Of a DNA stretch of 15,497 nucleotides, positions 6,092 through 13,441 are shown piece by piece. The notes beneath the pieces are model-generated. The model had not been told where the DNA came from. It searched no databases and was given only the letters and a program-made list of their open reading frames with translations. Source of the stretch: DATHSN01 sp035464115 (GTDB taxonomy: Bacteria; Actinomycetota; Acidimicrobiia; Acidimicrobiales; SKKL01); contig DATHSN010000031.1 of the NCBI GenBank assembly GCA_035464115.1, positions 1-15,497 on the forward strand, written 5' to 3'. Positions within the stretch are counted from its first letter, which is position 1; each line of letters opens with the position of its first letter. A program made the translations under genes and the position numbers.

Positions 6092-8245
6092 TCACCCCGG
6101 CACCGCGTCGGCCCACATGACGCAGGCCCGGCCGGCCGCCTTGGCCCGGTAGCCGGCCCCGTCGGCCGCCGCGACGAGATCGGACGGGGAACGGTCCGGC
6201 GCGCCGAGCGCCACGCCGATGCTGGCGGTGATCGAGACCACGTGACCGTCCGCCAGCGCCATCGGGACCCCGATGGCGCCCAGGATCTTGTGGGCGAGCG
6301 AGTCCACGTCGGCGCGTCGGGGGCGGTGCGTCGAGTCGAGCAGCACCAACAGCTCGTCACCCCCGAGGCGGGCGACGAGGTCCTCGGCGCGCACGCAGCG
6401 CCGCACCCGGTCGGCGACGGTGACGAGCACCTCGTCGCCGGCGGCGTGACCGAGCGTGTCGTTCACCTCCTTGAACCGGTCGAGGTCGACGAACAACACG
6501 ACCGGCAGGTTCGGCCCCCGGGAGGCCCGGCTGAGGGCGGCGGCCAGGCGGTCCTCGGCCAGCGCCCGGTTGGCCAGGCCGGTGAGCGGGTCGTGGGTGG
6601 CGTCGTGGGTGAGGCGGTCCCGCAGGCGGTACAGCTCGCTCAGGTCGGTCACCGTGCACACGAACCGCAGCGGTCGCTCGGGCAGCACGGCGATGTCGCT
6701 GCGCACGGCGCGCTCGGTGCCGTCGCGGCGCACGATGCGGTGCTCGATCGTGGTCGACCCGCCGATGACGGCCAGCCGGCGGAGCGCCCGCTGCACCTGG
6801 CGCAGGTCGTCGGGGTGGATCAGGTCGTGGCCCCGCACGGTGGCGAGAGCCTCCCCGGAGTGACCGCAGAGCGCCTCGAAGGCGGGGTTCACGTAGGCGA
6901 AGGTGCCGTCGGGCCGCATGAGGTGGATGGGCAGCGGCGACTGCTCGGCGAGGGTCCGGAACCGCTGCTCGCTGCGCCGGAGCGCATCGCGGTGCTCCCG
7001 CTCGGGGGCGACGTCGGTGACCGAGCACACCACGCCGACCGGAGTGGTCGGGTCGTCGCCCACCGCTGCGGTCGACAACCGCACCCAGCGCACCTCGGCG
7101 CCCACCCGCACCCCGAGCTCGCGGTGGACCGCGCCGTGGCCGAGCCGCAGGGTGGCGCCGATCGGGGTGAAGTCGCGCCCGAGGGCGACGCCCTCGCCGT
7201 CGACCGCGTCGGACAGCAGCGTGTCGGTGTGCAGGCCCACCAGGTCGCCCTCGCTCGGGCCCAGCAGCTCGGCGGCCGTGGGGTTGGCGTAGGTGATCCG
7301 GCCGCTGTCGTCGTGGAGGAGCACGCCGTGGTCGATGCCCGCCAGCACGGTCTGCAGCTCCCGACGGTGCCGGTGGGCGGCCGCGAGCGCGTCGCGGGCG
7401 GCGGTGCGGTCGTGGACCATGCAGTAGATGGCCGGGCGCCCCTGCCAGGTGACCGGGCGGGTCACGACCTCGACGGGGGTGGTGCCGCCGTCGACCCGCC
7501 GGTGCAGGGTCTCGAACCGGGCCGGCTCGCGGAGCGTGCGCGCGACCAGTGGGACCAGCTCCGCGTGGGTGAGGCGGGCCTCCCAGTCGGGGATGTGGCG
7601 GATGGCGGGGTCCCACGGCTCGGCGCCGAGGGTGCGCCAGAACGCGGGGTTGGCGTCGAGCAGGCGCATGTCGGCACCGACGATGCACAGCCCGTCGGCC
7701 GACTCGTCGGTGAAGGTCTGGTGGCGCACCAGCGCGGCCCGCTCCCGCGACCGCAGGTAGGAGGCCACGACCGAGATGCCGACGGTGACCCCGGCGACGG
7801 TCACCAGGTTCCACAGCGGTGCGGGCTGGGCCGACACCACGATGGCGAACGCCGTCCACGCCACGATCCAGGCGAGGTGGCCCACCAGGCCCCGCCGCTC
7901 GTTCACGGCGATGGCCGCGATGAGGCCGGCGGCCACGAAGAACACCCCCGCCTCGACGTGGGCCGGGGTGTCGCGCTGGTGGAACAGGACCAGCGCGACC
8001 AGCGGGGCCGGGACGGCCACCAGCGCGTGCACCACCGCCGGGCGCAGTGGCCGGTCCGGGTGGCGCAAGAGCCCCGCGGCGATGCCCGCCACCAGCGCCA
8101 CGCCGCCCAACGGCACGAGGTAGGGCTGGTCCTCGTGGTGGGGCAGCAGCGCCGAGGCCAGCCCGACCGCGCTCAAGCCGGCGAAGATCACACCGAGGAA
8201 CCACCGGGCGCGGGGGTCGGTCGTCGGGAGGCGCGACGCGGCCAT
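6092..8245 (-). CDS. Membrane diguanylate cyclase: TM region, three PAS domains, GGDEF
   Basis: A 717-residue sensor enzyme predicted to make cyclic di-GMP from GTP. Domain order: a five- to six-helix membrane region (about 15-165), PAS-like domains at about 175-285, 290-415 and 420-535 (the last with SPLPIHLMRPDGTFAYVNPAFEALCG), then a GGDEF domain from about 545 to the end (DPLTGLANRALAEDRL; FVDLDRFKEVNDTLGHAAGDEVL). The signature is GGDEL (628-632) instead of GGDEF, and the usual ALY.AK near the end reads AGYRAK, so activity may be reduced. An RxxD inhibitory site, RAED (619-622), sits exactly five residues before GGDEL. No EAL domain is present. The ATG at 8245 is preferred; an in-frame TTG at 8266 would add seven residues. 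It lies downstream of the SHOCT gene but behind a hairpin terminator, so it probably has its own promoter. Confidence 0.93.
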   Translation of the reverse strand: MAASRLPTTDPRARWFLGVIFAGLSAVGLASALLPHHEDQPYLVPLGGVALVAGIAAGLLRHPDRPLRPAVVHALVAVPAPLVALVLFHQRDTPAHVEAGVFFVAAGLIAAIAVNERRGLVGHLAWIVAWTAFAIVVSAQPAPLWNLVTVAGVTVGISVVASYLRSRERAALVRHQTFTDESADGLCIVGADMRLLDANPAFWRTLGAEPWDPAIRHIPDWEARLTHAELVPLVARTLREPARFETLHRRVDGGTTPVEVVTRPVTWQGRPAIYCMVHDRTAARDALAAAHRHRRELQTVLAGIDHGVLLHDDSGRITYANPTAAELLGPSEGDLVGLHTDTLLSDAVDGEGVALGRDFTPIGATLRLGHGAVHRELGVRVGAEVRWVRLSTAAVGDDPTTPVGVVCSVTDVAPEREHRDALRRSEQRFRTLAEQSPLPIHLMRPDGTFAYVNPAFEALCGHSGEALATVRGHDLIHPDDLRQVQRALRRLAVIGGSTTIEHRIVRRDGTERAVRSDIAVLPERPLRFVCTVTDLSELYRLRDRLTHDATHDPLTGLANRALAEDRLAAALSRASRGPNLPVVLFVDLDRFKEVNDTLGHAAGDEVLVTVADRVRRCVRAEDLVARLGGDELLVLLDSTHRPRRADVDSLAHKILGAIGVPMALADGHVVSITASIGVALGAPDRSPSDLVAAADGAGYRAKAAGRACVMWADAVPG

Positions 8246-8275
8246 CACCTGTCCATCGGTGCCCAACCCGCCCCG

Positions 8276-8295
8276 CTGAGGGTCCGCGCCCTCAG
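8276..8295 (-). terminator. Hairpin terminator of the SHOCT gene
   Basis: A perfect 7-bp inverted repeat, CTGAGGG (8276-8282) and CCCTCAG (8289-8295), with a six-base loop overlaps the stop codon of the SHOCT gene on the minus strand. There is no T-tract. It separates the DUF6325/SHOCT pair from the diguanylate cyclase gene. Confidence 0.55.
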
Positions 8296-8609
8296 GATCC
8301 GAGGATGCGGGCCTTCTCGGCGGCGAGCTCGTCGTCGGTGAGGATGCCCTGGTCGCGCAGCGCGGCCAGGCGCTCGAGCTGGCTGATCCGGTCGTCGGCC
8401 GACGCAGCGGGCGCGGGGGCCGGGGCCGGGGCCGGGGCGGGTGCTGCGGGAGCCGGGGGCGGCGGGGCCGGAGCCGCCGCCTGGGCGGCCGCCGCCTGCT
8501 TGCGAGCGACGTTGCCGCTCACCGCCGTGGCGGTGCCGGCGATCACCGCGGTGCGCGCCGCGGTGCCGACCAGCCCGGGACGTCCCATGCGTCGTCGTCC
8601 GATGGTCAT
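8292..8609 (-). CDS. SHOCT-domain protein with Pro/Ala linker
   Basis: A 105-residue protein. Residues 1-35 (MTIGRRRMGRPGLVGTAARTAVIAGTATAVSG) are basic then Ala/Gly/Thr-rich and could form one membrane-seeking helix. Residues about 40-70 are an alanine/proline linker with an (AP)n run. The C-terminal 32 residues (DRISQLERLAALRDQGILTDDELAAEKARIL) are a clear SHOCT domain, a short C-terminal helical motif whose role may be oligomerisation. The ATG overlaps the TGA stop of the DUF6325 gene by one base (TGATG), so translation is probably coupled. SHOCT proteins behind a DUF6325 gene are a recurring pair in actinobacteria to my recollection. Function unknown. Confidence 0.88.
   Translation of the reverse strand: MTIGRRRMGRPGLVGTAARTAVIAGTATAVSGNVARKQAAAAQAAAPAPPPPAPAAPAPAPAPAPAPAASADDRISQLERLAALRDQGILTDDELAAEKARILGS
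8416..8438 (+). repeat. GGGGCC hexanucleotide tandem repeat (G-quadruplex motif)
   Basis: Nearly four head-to-tail copies of GGGGCC lie inside the SHOCT gene and encode its alternating Ala-Pro linker. Four G4 tracts separated by CC on the plus strand (the template strand of the gene) meet the standard pattern for an intramolecular G-quadruplex. Confidence 0.85.
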
Positions 8610-9052
8610 CAGCTCTCGTCCTCTCCGGTCGCCGCGGCGACCACCACGTCCCGAGGGATCCGTTCCAGGGCGACGATCTCGGCGTCGGCCCTGCGCAGGG
8701 CGGCGGCGAACTTCGCGGCCCACACGTCCTCCCACACCAGCACCGCCGCCGAGTCGCCGGGGGCCAGCCCTTCGGCCGCGAGCATCAGGTCCTCGTCGCT
8801 GAGCGCGACGTCGTCCTCGTCGTCGGCGTAGCCGAGAGCGCGGAACGCCGCCGCCTCGGTGTCGTCGAGCTCGACCAGCTCGAGCACGTCGACGTCGCCG
8901 TCCTCGCTCTTGGTGATGAAGACCAGGTCGAGGATGCGGACCGTGCCGGCGTCGACGAGGTCGGCGAGGGCCGGGGCGATCTCGCCCCGGAACCGGCTGC
9001 CCGGGAACCGGACCACCAGGAACTCGACGGGGCCCAGCTCAGCGACATCCAT
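8609..9052 (-). CDS. DUF6325 family protein
   Basis: A 147-residue acidic cytoplasmic protein that I recognise as DUF6325-like from ELGPVEFLVVRFPGSRFRGE (5-24), IAPALADLVDAGTVRILDLVFITK (25-48) and SAAVLVWEDVWAAKFAAALR (about 100-119). The alternating pattern suggests a ferredoxin-like alpha/beta fold. It has no signal peptide or membrane segment. The ATG at 9052 is preceded by AGAGGAGAGCC, a well-placed ribosome binding site; an upstream in-frame ATG (9130) would overlap the P450 terminator and is rejected. It is followed, with a one-base overlap, by the SHOCT gene, so the two products are probably made together. No biochemical role is known to me. Confidence 0.85.
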   Translation of the reverse strand: MDVAELGPVEFLVVRFPGSRFRGEIAPALADLVDAGTVRILDLVFITKSEDGDVDVLELVELDDTEAAAFRALGYADDEDDVALSDEDLMLAAEGLAPGDSAAVLVWEDVWAAKFAAALRRADAEIVALERIPRDVVVAAATGEDES

Positions 9053-9126
9053 GGCTCTCCTCTCGGTGACGCGCCCTGGGTGGGCGTCGACGTCGAGATG
9101 GTGGCCCAGCGCCGGGGGTGAGCGAG

Positions 9127-9143
9127 TCACCCGGTTCGGGTGA
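9127..9143 (-). terminator. Hairpin terminator of the P450 gene
   Basis: A perfect 7-bp inverted repeat, TCACCCG (9127-9133) and CGGGTGA (9137-9143), with a three-base loop, begins ten bases past the P450 stop codon on the minus strand. It has no T-tract. Confidence 0.55.
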
Positions 9144-9152
9144 ATGGCGCGC

Positions 9153-10394
9153 TCAGGCCCGGGGCGCCACGTGCAGCGCCTCGAGGCCGCGGATCGTGAA
9201 CGTCGGGTGGTACCGCGGCTCGGCGGCGAGGACGAGACCGGGGGCCCGCCGGATCAGCGCCGCCAGCGCCACCTCGATCTCGAGGCGGGCGAGGGGGGCC
9301 CCGACGCAGAAGTGGATGCCACCACCGAAGGCCAGGTGAGCCGGGTCGCCCCGCCCGACGTCGAAGCGGTCGGGATCGTCGAAGCGGCGCGGGTCGCGCT
9401 CCCCCGAGCAGAACAGCATGGCGATCTTCTCGCCCACCGGGATCGGGGTGTCGGCCACCTCCAGCCCGTCGTCGAGCACCCACCGATCGAAGCGCTGGAG
9501 CGGCGCGTCCCACCGCAGCATCTCCTCGACCGCGGTGCGGGCGTCGACCTCGCCGTCGACCAGCCGACGCCACTGGTCGGGATGGCGCAGCAGCGCCCGG
9601 GTGCCGTTGCCCATGGTGTTGACGGTGGCCTCGTGGCCCGCGTCGAGCAGCACGATGGTGGTGGAGATGATCTCGTCCTCGGTGAGGTGCTCGCCCTCCT
9701 CCTCAACCGCGACGAGGCGGGACACGAGCGCGTCGTCGGGCTGGCGGCGCTTGGCGGCGATGAGGTCCGCCGTGTACTCGCGGAACTCCGCCGAGGCCCG
9801 ATCGGCCGCGGCGCGCTGCTCGTCGGTCACCGCGGGCTCGTACATCTTCACGATGGCGTGCGACCAGTCGAGCAGCAGCTGCGTGTCGGCCCGCGGGACA
9901 CCGAGCAGCGAGCAGATGACCGCCACCGAGTAGGGCTGGGCGACGTCGCCGATGAGGTCGAAGGCCTCTCGGGCGACGGCCTCGGCGAGCAGCCCGTCGG
10001 CCAACCGCTCCATCTCGGGGCGCACCGCCTCGACCGCGCGGGGCGTGAACACCTTGGCCACCAGCGACCGGATGCGGGTGTGGTCGGGCGGCTCGAGCTC
10101 GAGCAGCGACCACCGCTCGTTGGCGTCGAACGCCGACCAGCGCGGATCGGGCGGCGGGTGGCCGAGCTCCTCGGGGGTGTAGCGGTGGTGGAACACCCGA
10201 CCGACACGGCGGTCGCGCAGCAGCCGCTTGATGTCGTCGAACCGGGTGACGACCCACACGTCCTGGGCGTCGTCGCGGTAGAGCGGGGTGGCCTCGCGCA
10301 CCGCGCCGAGCACCGGGTACGGGTCGGCGATGAACCCCGGATCGGCGACGTCGAAGGCGGCGAGCAGCTCGGCGGGAGGGGACACGTGGGCCAT
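9153..10394 (-). CDS. Cytochrome P450
   Basis: A 413-residue soluble bacterial-type P450 monooxygenase. The heme-binding loop FGGGIHFCVGAPLAR (356-370) provides C363 as heme ligand; the K-helix ExxR is E291-x-x-R294; the I-helix oxygen-activation segment is LLDAGHEATVNTM (249-261), with T257 present. The C-helix contains DHTRIRSLVAKVFTPR (104-119), typical of the class. The ATG at 10394 is chosen because it gives the usual family length; no Shine-Dalgarno sequence is seen there. Redox partners (ferredoxin, reductase) are not encoded in the window. The substrate cannot be predicted; there is no biosynthetic cluster around it. It is divergent from the HAD-IG gene across 58 bp. Confidence 0.95.
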   Translation of the reverse strand: MAHVSPPAELLAAFDVADPGFIADPYPVLGAVREATPLYRDDAQDVWVVTRFDDIKRLLRDRRVGRVFHHRYTPEELGHPPPDPRWSAFDANERWSLLELEPPDHTRIRSLVAKVFTPRAVEAVRPEMERLADGLLAEAVAREAFDLIGDVAQPYSVAVICSLLGVPRADTQLLLDWSHAIVKMYEPAVTDEQRAAADRASAEFREYTADLIAAKRRQPDDALVSRLVAVEEEGEHLTEDEIISTTIVLLDAGHEATVNTMGNGTRALLRHPDQWRRLVDGEVDARTAVEEMLRWDAPLQRFDRWVLDDGLEVADTPIPVGEKIAMLFCSGERDPRRFDDPDRFDVGRGDPAHLAFGGGIHFCVGAPLARLEIEVALAALIRRAPGLVLAAEPRYHPTFTIRGLEALHVAPRA

Positions 10395-10438
10395 CACGCC
10401 ATGATGGCGGTCACCACCGTGCGCCGCGACCGCGTCGG

Positions 10439-10455
10439 TACGCTGCGGCCCCATG
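10439..10455 (+). promoter_or_regulatory. Leaderless -10 element of the HAD-IG gene
   Basis: TACGCT (10439-10444) fits TAnnnT and ends eight bases before the ATG at 10453. No Shine-Dalgarno sequence is visible, so a leaderless transcript is likely. The 58-bp divergent gap leaves little room for other control elements. Confidence 0.4.
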
Positions 10456-11871
10456 GAGCGTCCCCCTGCTGCCCGACCGCTGGAGCACGGGGTGTTCGCC
10501 AACCGCACCCTCAACCTCCGCAGCGTGGCCGCCATCGGCTACGACATGGACTACACGCTCATCCACTACCGCACCGACGAGTGGGAGCGGGCCGCGTTCG
10601 AGCACGCCCGGCGGGTGCTGGGCGCGAGCGCGTGGCCGGTCGACGACCTGGTGTTCGACCCGGCCGACCACATCCAGGGCCTGGTGATCGACCTCGACCT
10701 CGGCAACCTGGTGAAGCCGAGCCGGTTCGGCTACGTGATCCAGGCCCACCACGGCACCCGCCCGCTGGGGTTCGACGAGCTGCGCACCGCCTACGCCGGC
10801 ACCGTCGTCGACCTGGCCGAGCCACGCTGGCGGTTCATCAACACGTTGTTCTCGCTGTCGGAGGCCTCGCTCTACGCGCAGCTGGTCGATCGCCTCGACG
10901 ACGGGTCGGTGCCCGGTGTGCTCGGCTACGACGAGCTCTACCAGGCCGTGTCCGGGGCGCTCGACCAGTCCCACACGGAGGGGGCGCTGAAGGCGAGCAT
11001 CATCGCCGACCCCGACCGCTTCGTGGAGCTCGACGACGGCGTGGCGCAGACGCTGCTCGACCAGCGGGCGGCGGGCAAGAAGCTGTTGCTCATCACCAAC
11101 TCCGACTGGGCGTACACCCAGCCGATGATGAGCTGGTGCTTCGACCGCCTCGTGCCGTCGGGGTCGTGGCGCGACCTGTTCGACGTGGTGGTCGTGGCTG
11201 CGGCCAAGCCGCGGTTCTTCATCGGTGACGAGCCCGCGTTCCGGGTGGTGGACGAGGCGCAGGGCCTCCTGTTGCCGCACTTCGGGGCGTTCGAGACCGG
11301 CGCCGTCTACCACGGGGGCAGCGCACGGATGGTCGAGACCAGCCTCGGCCTCACCGGCGACGAGATCCTCTACGTGGGCGACCACCTCTTCGGCGACGTC
11401 CACGTGTCGAAGTCGGCGCTGCGGTGGCGCACCGCGCTCATCATGCGTGAGCTCGAGGCCGAGCTCGCCGCAGCCGACCGCTTCTCCGCCGACGAGGAGC
11501 AGCTGCGCGAGCTCATGGCCCAGAAGGCGGCGCTCGAGGACGAGGTGGCGGTGGCCCGGCTCGACCGGATCCACGCCCGCGCCGCCGGCGACACCACCCG
11601 GGCCAAGGCCCGCCAGCGCGACATCGAGCGCGCCGGCGCCCGGCTCCGGAGCCTCGACGACCGCATCGCGCCGCTCGCCCGGGCATCGTCCGAGCTCGGC
11701 AACCCCACGTGGGGACCGCTCATGCGCGCCGGGTCCGACAAGAGCCTGTTCGCCCGCCAGGTCGAGCGCCACGCCGACATCTACACGTCGCGGGTGTCGA
11801 ACCTCGGTCGACGCACGCCGTTCGCCTACCTGCGCGCCGCCCGCACCTCGCTCCCCCACGACGCCACCTGA
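10453..11871 (+). CDS. HAD-IG family purine 5'-nucleotidase-like phosphatase
   Basis: A 472-residue haloacid dehalogenase-superfamily enzyme of the HAD-IG group (relatives of eukaryotic cytosolic IMP/GMP 5'-nucleotidase NT5C2), predicted to remove phosphate from nucleoside monophosphates. All four HAD motifs are present: I, GYDMDYTLIHY (29-39) with nucleophile D31 and acid D33; II, LLITNSDW (212-219); III, K252 in AKPRFF; IV, VGDHLFGDVHVSK (308-320) with D310 and D315. The family region NTLFSLSEASLYAQLVD (130-146) is also clear. Residues about 332-411 form a charged, probably coiled-coil segment. Length is typical of the family. A role in purine salvage or turnover is family-level inference, and the physiological substrate in bacteria is not established. 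It converges on the hypothetical gene at 11900 with a 28-bp gap. Confidence 0.92.
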   Translation: MERPPAARPLEHGVFANRTLNLRSVAAIGYDMDYTLIHYRTDEWERAAFEHARRVLGASAWPVDDLVFDPADHIQGLVIDLDLGNLVKPSRFGYVIQAHHGTRPLGFDELRTAYAGTVVDLAEPRWRFINTLFSLSEASLYAQLVDRLDDGSVPGVLGYDELYQAVSGALDQSHTEGALKASIIADPDRFVELDDGVAQTLLDQRAAGKKLLLITNSDWAYTQPMMSWCFDRLVPSGSWRDLFDVVVVAAAKPRFFIGDEPAFRVVDEAQGLLLPHFGAFETGAVYHGGSARMVETSLGLTGDEILYVGDHLFGDVHVSKSALRWRTALIMRELEAELAAADRFSADEEQLRELMAQKAALEDEVAVARLDRIHARAAGDTTRAKARQRDIERAGARLRSLDDRIAPLARASSELGNPTWGPLMRAGSDKSLFARQVERHADIYTSRVSNLGRRTPFAYLRAARTSLPHDAT

Positions 11872-11899
11872 CGGTGAGGCCGGGGAGTGCCCGACCCGG

Positions 11900-12178
11900 T
11901 CAGGCGGGGGTCAGCTCCACGAGCAGCTCGAGGAGGACCGCGGCACGCTCGTGGTCGCCGGGGCTGAGGTGGCCCTCGTGGGCGGCGATCCGCAGCCGGT
12001 GGAGCGCGGTGGCCACCTCGGCGGCGACGGCGGGTCGGTTCAAGCCGGCGACGAGCGGCGCGAGGTCGGCCAAGCCCTGGTGCGTGGCCGCGGCCCGCAG
12101 CGCGGCCGCGTGCAGACCCACGGTGGGGGCCGACGACGGCGGGACCAGCACGCTGGGTCGTGGGGCGAGGAGCGTCAC
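11900..12178 (-). CDS. Hypothetical small alanine-rich protein
   Basis: I do not recognise this 92-residue product. It starts MTLLAPRPSVLVPPSS and continues as predicted helices (APTVGLHAAALRAAATHQ; LADLAPLVAGLNRPAVAAEVATALHRLR; LSPGDHERAAVLLELLVEL). It has no signal peptide, membrane segment or metal motif. The GTG at 12178 is chosen because GGAGG lies four bases upstream; an ATG at 12232 in the same frame has no ribosome binding site. The gene lies 85 bp downstream of the TetR gene on the same strand, so it could be cotranscribed with it. Codon use is like the neighbours, supporting a real gene. Confidence 0.6.
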   Translation of the reverse strand: MTLLAPRPSVLVPPSSAPTVGLHAAALRAAATHQGLADLAPLVAGLNRPAVAAEVATALHRLRIAAHEGHLSPGDHERAAVLLELLVELTPA

Positions 12179-12263
12179 GATGCCTCCGACGGTCGATGGG
12201 CCACCTTGGTTCCCACCCCGGCCGCGTTCCATGCAGCGATCGGCTGCCGGCGACGAGACCGGC

Positions 12264-12842
12264 TCAGGGGCGGCGGGAGCCGGCCACCAGGACCTCGATC
12301 ACCTGGTCGATGAGGGCGTCGTCGACCTCGCCGTGGCGGACGAGCACCCGGAAGAACAACGGGGCGACGGCGAGCTCCACCACCGCAGCTGCGGCGAGGT
12401 CGTCGGGCAGCTCACCGCGGGCGATCGCCCGCTCGACGATGACCGCGGCCCGCGCCAGGCGGTCGGCCCAGAACGCGCCGGCGCCCTCGCGCGCGGCGTC
12501 GTCGCGGTCGGCCACGGTCGCCACCGCCACCGAGCGCCCGGCGGGGTCCGACAGGTTGGCCCGCACGCCCTCGAGCAGTCGGCGCAGATCGGCGCCGAGG
12601 GTGCCCTCGTCGGCGACCTCGACCGTGGCGTCGGAGCGCTCGAGGAGGGCGTCGAGCACGAGCGCTGACGGGGTGCCCCAGCGCCGGTAGATCGTCGACT
12701 TGTGGACGCCGGCGCGGGCCGCCACCGCCTCGAGGCTGATGCCGGTGTCACCACGCTCGGCCAGCTCGGCGAGGGCGGCCTCGAGCACAGCGGCGCGGAT
12801 GCGGGCGCTGCGGCCCCCGGGCCGGACGGTGACGCGGTCCAT
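12264..12842 (-). CDS. TetR/AcrR family transcriptional regulator
   Basis: A 192-residue one-component repressor-type regulator. The N-terminal helix-turn-helix is typical of TetR proteins (RSARIRAAVLEAALAELAERGDTGISLEAVAARAGVHKSTIYRRWG, 11-56, with recognition helix HKSTIYRRW at 47-55). Residues 60-192 form the helical ligand-binding and dimerisation domain; the ligand is not predictable. The gene is divergent from the SRPBCC gene across 85 bp containing two inverted repeats, so it probably controls that gene and itself. GATAGT on the minus strand (12856-12851) ends eight bases before the ATG, consistent with a leaderless transcript. Confidence 0.95.
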   Translation of the reverse strand: MDRVTVRPGGRSARIRAAVLEAALAELAERGDTGISLEAVAARAGVHKSTIYRRWGTPSALVLDALLERSDATVEVADEGTLGADLRRLLEGVRANLSDPAGRSVAVATVADRDDAAREGAGAFWADRLARAAVIVERAIARGELPDDLAAAAVVELAVAPLFFRVLVRHGEVDDALIDQVIEVLVAGSRRP

Positions 12843-12861
12843 CGCCCCAAACTATCGCGAC

Positions 12862-12885
12862 GTCTGTTGCATTACTGCGGCAGAC
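12862..12885. promoter_or_regulatory. Candidate TetR operator 1, imperfect 24-bp palindrome
   Basis: GTCTG (12862-12866) and CAGAC (12881-12885) are perfect inverted arms, and the inner GC (12869-12870) and GC (12877-12878) also pair, giving seven matches of nine per arm around the centre 12873/12874. It covers the -35 region of the SRPBCC promoter and lies immediately upstream of the probable -10 of the TetR gene, a good position to repress both. Confidence 0.5.
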
Positions 12886-12895
12886 CCGCCATACT
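12867..12895 (+). promoter_or_regulatory. Candidate promoter of the SRPBCC gene
   Basis: TTGCAT (12867-12872) and CATACT (12890-12895) are separated by 17 bases. The -10 matches TATAAT at four of six positions. Transcription would start near 12902, followed by AGAGGAG and the ATG at 12928. Confidence 0.45.
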
Positions 12896-12909
12896 GCGAC
12901 ACGAGTCGC
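12896..12909. promoter_or_regulatory. Candidate operator 2 at the SRPBCC transcription start
   Basis: GCGAC (12896-12900) and GTCGC (12905-12909) are inverted 5-bp arms with four bases between, just downstream of the predicted -10. The nearby direct repeat TACTGCGRCA (12873-12882 and 12892-12901, 19 bp apart) partly overlaps both this element and operator 1. Confidence 0.35.
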
Positions 12910-12927
12910 GACAAGAGGAGCCGCCGC

Positions 12928-13380
12928 ATGCGCCGCATCGAGACCACCATCGACATCGACGTGACCCCCGAGCAGGCCTGGGCGGTGCTGGTCGACCTCG
13001 ACGGGCACGCCGAGTGGAACCCGTTCATGAGCGAGATCCGGGGGGTCGCCGCCGTCGGCGAGCGCCTCACGGTCACCTTCACCCCACCCGGGCGTCGAGC
13101 CACGACGTTCCGGCCGACGGTCACCGCGGCGGATCCGGCCCGGCGCTTCGAGTGGCTGGGCCGGCTCGGGATCCCGGGGCTGTTCGACGGCCGCCACCGG
13201 TTCGACCTCGAGCCGCTCGCCGACGGCCGGACGCGCCTGGTCCACAGCGAGGAGTTCCGTGGCGTGCTGGTGCCGCTCCTCTGGCGCTCGCTCGCGACCG
13301 CGACGCGCACCGGCTTCGAGCAGCTCAACGCCGCGTTCGCAGCCCGGTGCGTCGCGGTGGTCGAGCAGGCCACGCGCTGA
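12928..13380 (+). CDS. SRPBCC (START/Bet v 1-like) domain protein
   Basis: A 150-residue protein of the SRPBCC superfamily, small helix-grip folds with a deep hydrophobic cavity for lipids, polyketides or other apolar ligands. Seen are the opening strand RRIETTIDIDVTPEQAWAVLVDLDGHAEWNPF (2-33, with the characteristic WNPF), a central GERLTVTF (44-51), FEWLGRLGIPGLFDGRHRFDLEPL (74-97), and the long C-terminal helix LATATRTGFEQLNAAFAARC (122-141). The ATG at 12928 has AGAGGAG about eight bases upstream. Its divergent TetR neighbour probably regulates it. Whether it binds a ligand or is an enzyme cannot be told. Confidence 0.92.
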   Translation: MRRIETTIDIDVTPEQAWAVLVDLDGHAEWNPFMSEIRGVAAVGERLTVTFTPPGRRATTFRPTVTAADPARRFEWLGRLGIPGLFDGRHRFDLEPLADGRTRLVHSEEFRGVLVPLLWRSLATATRTGFEQLNAAFAARCVAVVEQATR

Positions 13381-13393
13381 CGCGTGGCAGGGC

Positions 13394-13434
13394 CGGCTCC
13401 GCCCACCGGGTCCCCCGACCAGTGGGCGGAGCCG
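13394..13434. terminator. Bidirectional terminator between convergent genes
   Basis: A perfect 13-bp GC-rich inverted repeat (CGGCTCCGCCCAC at 13394-13406, GTGGGCGGAGCCG at 13422-13434) with a 15-base loop lies between the SRPBCC stop (13380) and the stop of the basic protein gene on the other strand (13442). It would terminate both transcripts. There is no T-tract on either side. Confidence 0.75.
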
Positions 13435-13441
13435 ACCCAGG

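Noticed and set aside
6242..8341. 699-codon plus-strand frame opposite the diguanylate cyclase gene
   Set aside because: Low-complexity product; the minus strand encodes clear PAS and GGDEF domains.
9144..11228. 694-codon plus-strand frame across the P450 and into the HAD-IG gene
   Set aside because: It overlaps two genes with complete motif sets on both strands and has no recognisable domain.
11880..11899. Hairpin CCGGG/CCCGG between convergent HAD-IG and hypothetical genes
   Set aside because: Only five base pairs with a ten-base loop in very GC-rich DNA; too weak to call a terminator.
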